From: Acetobacteraceae bacterium
GTDB taxonomy: Bacteria > Pseudomonadota > Alphaproteobacteria > Acetobacterales > Acetobacteraceae
DNA length: 8,090 nt
Reading direction: 5' to 3'
Assembly: GCA_947478535.1 (NCBI GenBank)
Contig: CANJXD010000253.1
Location: 1 to 8,090, forward strand
Position numbers and translations under genes: made by a program. This document shows positions 6,180 through 8,090 of the stretch, one piece after another. Numbering within the stretch: the first letter of the stretch is position 1; each line of letters starts with the position of its first letter. The notes beneath the pieces are model-generated. The model ran no database searches and was not told where the DNA came from. It saw only the letters and a program-made list of their open reading frames with translations.

Positions 6180-6958
6180 GGCTGGCGGTCACGGCGGTGG
6201 GCCAGGCCGGCGCCGGGCGTCCGCCGGTCGTGCTGCTGCACGGGCTGCTCGGCGCCGGGCAGAATTTCGGCGCGGTGCAGAAGGCGCTCGCTGCGCGCGG
6301 GCATCGGGTGCTGGCGCTCGACCTCCGCAACCACGGCAATTCCCCGCATGCGGAGGGCATGGCCTATGCCGCCATGGCCGCCGATGTGGCGGAGACGCTG
6401 GCGGGGGAAGCCGCCCTGCCGGCGGCGGTGATCGGCCATTCCATGGGCGGCAAGGTCGCCATGGCGCTGGCGCTGGCGCGCCCCGCTTCGGTCGCGCGGC
6501 TGCTGGTGGCGGATATCGCCCCGGTCGCCTACCCCGCGCCGTCCTTCATCGCCTACCTCGCCGCGATGCGGGCGCTGGCGCTGGTGCCGGGGCTGGCGCG
6601 GCGCGATGCCGATGCGGCGCTGGCCGCGGCGGTGCCGGAAGCGCCGCTGCGCGCCTTCCTGCTGCAGAACCTGATCTTCGCCGAGAACCCGCCGCGCTGG
6701 CGAATCGGGCTGGAGGAGATCACGCGCGGCATGGGCGATATCGGCGGCTGGCCGGAACTGCCCGGTCGCTACGACGGGCCGGTGTTCGTCCTGGCGGGGG
6801 ACCGGTCCGACTACATCCTGCCCGACCACCACGCCGCCTTCCGCCGGCTGTTCCCCGCCGCGCGCTTCGCCAGCGTGGCGGCCGGGCATTGGCTGCATGC
6901 GGAAAACCCCAGCGCCTTCCTGGCCGCAGCCGCCGCCTTCCTCGAGGAAGCCGCCTGA
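6176..6958 (+). CDS. Alpha/beta hydrolase, YbfF/ABHD11-like esterase
   Basis: This is a 260-residue cytosolic serine hydrolase. The GTG at 6176 overlaps the upstream stop (GTGA), and the protein from it has the normal length. The same frame stays open far upstream, but that stretch overlaps the transporter gene. Core motifs are VVLLHGLLGAGQNF (oxyanion HG at 22-23), VLALDLRNHGNSPH (45-58) and the nucleophile elbow GHSMGG with Ser89. Next comes LLVADIAPVAY with Asp113, a cap region rich in Ala/Leu, VLAGDRSDYI (205-214) and AGHWLHAENP with His238. The DLRNHG, DIAPV and GHW-HAE combination, and the 24-residue Ser-to-Asp spacing, match the YbfF/ABHD11 branch. There the acid follows strand 6 rather than strand 7. 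Members hydrolyse short acyl esters or acyl-CoA-like substrates; the physiological substrate here is unknown. No terminator with a T-tract follows. Confidence 0.9.
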   Translation: MRLAVTAVGQAGAGRPPVVLLHGLLGAGQNFGAVQKALAARGHRVLALDLRNHGNSPHAEGMAYAAMAADVAETLAGEAALPAAVIGHSMGGKVAMALALARPASVARLLVADIAPVAYPAPSFIAYLAAMRALALVPGLARRDADAALAAAVPEAPLRAFLLQNLIFAENPPRWRIGLEEITRGMGDIGGWPELPGRYDGPVFVLAGDRSDYILPDHHAAFRRLFPAARFASVAAGHWLHAENPSAFLAAAAAFLEEAA

Positions 6959-6981
6959 ACCCTTGCCCAGGGGGGGAGGGA

Positions 6982-7010
6982 GTTCCAGAACATCCCGGAA
7001 GTTCCTGAAC
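6982..7010. repeat. Tandem GTTC-N2-GAAC palindromes
   Basis: GTTCCAGAAC (6982-6991) and GTTCCTGAAC (7001-7010) are two 10-bp elements differing at a single base, each with perfect GTTC/GAAC arms around 2 bp. They start 19 bp apart. A third half-site, CCTGAAC, follows at 7012-7018. The spacing of about two helical turns suggests a dimeric regulator bound twice on one DNA face. It does not fit the alphaproteobacterial LexA box (GTTC-N7-GTTC). The regulator is unidentified. Confidence 0.5.
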
Positions 7011-7013
7011 GCC

Positions 7014-7047
7014 TGAACATTCCTGACAAAGATCAAGTAGATGTTCA
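7014..7047. repeat. 7-bp inverted repeat enclosing the FNR-like box
   Basis: TGAACAT (7014-7020) and ATGTTCA (7041-7047) are perfect inverted repeats separated by 20 bp. Their centre (7030.5) almost coincides with the centre of the FNR-like box (7029.5). It may be an extended operator or a hairpin; with a 20-nt loop the operator reading is preferred. Confidence 0.5.
7023..7036. promoter_or_regulatory. FNR/DNR/NnrR-type binding site
   Basis: CTGAC-AAAG-ATCAA matches 9 of 10 defined positions of TTGAC-N4-ATCAA, one of the accepted forms of the FNR/CRP-superfamily site (TTGAT-N4-ATCAA) used by FnrL, DNR and NnrR proteins in proteobacteria. It lies 117 bp before the FIST gene ATG. If it acts as a class II activator site at -41.5, transcription would start near 7071. 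A weak -10-like GATACA occurs at 7057-7062, so site and box spacing are roughly compatible. This predicts induction by low oxygen or nitric oxide. The box may also serve an upstream leftward promoter, but no leftward gene is adjacent. Confidence 0.55.
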
Positions 7048-7069
7048 TCTGGTTTCGATACAGAAGACA

Positions 7070-7090
7070 GGCAGGCGCCGTGCGCCCGCC
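7070..7090 (+). repeat. GC hairpin in the predicted 5' leader
   Basis: GGC-A-GGCGC-CGT-GCGCC-C-GCC forms an 8-bp stem with one A/C mismatch and a 3-nt loop. It lies at the very 5' end of the transcript predicted from the FNR-like box and about 60 nt before the FIST ATG. No T-tract follows, so termination is unlikely. It may protect the mRNA end or be incidental in GC-rich DNA. Confidence 0.35.
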
Positions 7091-7152
7091 TTCTCGCTGA
7101 AGACCAGCGGGGCGCCGCCGCTTCGACGTCCTGCCTGGATGGAGCCGACACC

Positions 7153-8090
7153 ATGCGTGCCACCGCCTTGGACTGGACATTGAATGGCGGTTGGCGAGCG
7201 CAGGATGGCCTGCCGGTCGGCGGCGTGGACCTCATCATCTACTTCGGCGTCATCGGGGCGCTGGAAAGCGAGACCTGCCATTGTGATCTCGTCGCGGCCT
7301 TCCCGGGCGCGGCCGTGGCGGGTTGCAGCACCGGCGGGCAGATCAGCGGCGGAGACGTCGTCGATATCGGCGCACAGGCCATCGCCATCGGTTTTGACCG
7401 CACCCGCGTCGAGATGGAGGCGCGCCGGATCGGCGGCGTCGCGCATTCCGCGGCCTGTGGGCGCTCGATCGGCAGCGCCCTCGCCGCGGTGGACCTGGCC
7501 GCGGTCATCGTGCTTTCAGAAGGGCTGGAGGTGAATGCCGGTGAGTTGCTGGCCGGCATGCAGGAAGCCATCGGGACGGGCATTCCCATCGTCGGCGGCC
7601 TGGCCGGAGATGGCCCACGCTTTGAGCAGACATTGGTCGGCGCCGGCGCCATCCAGCCCGGCAGCGGAATCGTTGCGGCGATCGGGCTTTATGGAAATGC
7701 GCTGCGCTTCGGCCATGGCTGCTGCACGGGCTGGGACGCCTTTGGCCCGCAGCGCCTGATCACCGCCGCCGAGGGCAGGGTGCTGAAGGAACTCGACGGC
7801 GAGTCGGCCCTGGCACTCTATGAACGCTACCTCGGCCCGGAAGCGGAGGGGCTGCCCCATACCGGGCTGCTCTATCCCCTTCGCATCTGGGACCAGGATG
7901 ACCAACCGCATGATGTCCTGCGGACTGTGCTCGGGGTGGACCGCGAAGCCGGGACCATGACTTTCGCCGCGGATATTCCGCTTGGCTGGCGCGCCCAGTT
8001 GATGCGCGGGCGCTTCGATGGCCTGTCTCGCGGCGCGGCGGAAGCGGTGGACCAGGCCAGGGCGGGGCTTGGCGAGTGCCCGGGCCAGCA
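7153..8090 (+). CDS. FIST-domain sensor protein, NosP-like (3' end cut off)
   Basis: The ATG at 7153 has GATGGAG (7138-7144) 8 nt upstream. The frame is open through 312 codons to the window end, so the last roughly 70-80 residues of a typical 380-400-residue protein are missing. No signal peptide or membrane segment is seen, so it should be cytosolic. The FIST_N domain starts near residue 25 (VDLIIYFG) and carries the hallmark GCSTGGQI (57-64), IVLSEGLEVN and the GGLAGD loop (148-153). The FIST_C domain begins around FGHGCCTGWDAFGP (186-199), followed by AEGRVLKELDGESALALYERYLG, PHTGLLYPLRI and TMTFAADIPLGW. FIST domains sense small ligands in signal transduction. The NosP subgroup binds haem and reports nitric oxide to a histidine kinase or cyclic-di-GMP enzyme usually encoded next door. 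NosP identity is inferred from family and the FNR-like box, not from an identified haem ligand. Confidence 0.85.
   Translation, partial: MRATALDWTLNGGWRAQDGLPVGGVDLIIYFGVIGALESETCHCDLVAAFPGAAVAGCSTGGQISGGDVVDIGAQAIAIGFDRTRVEMEARRIGGVAHSAACGRSIGSALAAVDLAAVIVLSEGLEVNAGELLAGMQEAIGTGIPIVGGLAGDGPRFEQTLVGAGAIQPGSGIVAAIGLYGNALRFGHGCCTGWDAFGPQRLITAAEGRVLKELDGESALALYERYLGPEAEGLPHTGLLYPLRIWDQDDQPHDVLRTVLGVDREAGTMTFAADIPLGWRAQLMRGRFDGLSRGAAEAVDQARAGLGECPGQ

Noticed and set aside
6970..6980. G-run (seven G) as a phase-variation tract
   Set aside because: It lies outside a coding region, just after the hydrolase stop, and is short for slipped-strand switching.
6982..7018. LexA (SOS) box upstream of the FIST gene
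   Set aside because: The alphaproteobacterial LexA site needs GTTC-N7-GTTC direct repeats; here the spacings are N2 within palindromes and N4 or N15 between GAAC units.
5966..7180. Long open frame (404 codons) on the - strand
   Set aside because: It is antisense to the transporter and hydrolase genes, with low-complexity Arg/His/Gln composition and no family motif.

Overview
The window is a GC-rich (about 70% by eye), densely coded stretch of bacterial chromosome. GCC/GGC-heavy codon use, GTG starts, a Bug/TctC binding protein, a LivJ-type binding protein and the protein styles together suggest an alphaproteobacterium of the Acetobacteraceae (Roseomonas-like). That placement is an inference from family resemblance, because no marker gene is present. 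No tRNA, rRNA, insertion sequence, phage gene or CRISPR array was seen.

Layout. (1) 1-120: last 39 codons of a probable PLP-dependent diaminopropionate ammonia-lyase. (2) 209-1210: a Bug/TctC periplasmic solute-binding protein on the + strand. It converges with (3) 1216-2469 on the - strand, a branched-chain-amino-acid-type ABC binding protein. The two genes are 5 bp apart and their stop codons lie in one small palindrome. (4) A 199-bp divergent intergenic region (2470-2668) leads into a + strand cluster. The cluster holds a zinc-free NAD(P)H quinone oxidoreductase (2669-3673), a 64-residue membrane protein whose start overlaps the previous stop (3673-3867), and a homoserine-dehydrogenase-like/SAF-domain oxidoreductase of the COG4091/DRL kind (3890-5242). 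(5) 5316-6958: an EamA/DMT exporter and an ABHD11/YbfF-type alpha/beta hydrolase, coupled by a 4-nt GTGA overlap. (6) 6959-7152: an intergenic region unusually rich in ordered motifs, including an FNR/DNR-type box. (7) 7153 to the window end: a FIST-domain sensor protein, cut off in its C-terminal domain.

How it fits together. Genes 1-3 look like ordinary uptake and metabolism of amino or organic acids; neither binding protein has its membrane or ATPase partners here. Genes 4-5 are two short operons of redox and transport functions. The most interesting part is the right end. A FIST protein, the family that includes the nitric-oxide sensor NosP, sits behind a near-consensus FNR/DNR site nested in a 7-bp inverted repeat, with two GTTC-N2-GAAC palindromes just upstream. 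This suggests an oxygen- or NO-responsive signalling locus whose output gene should lie beyond the window.
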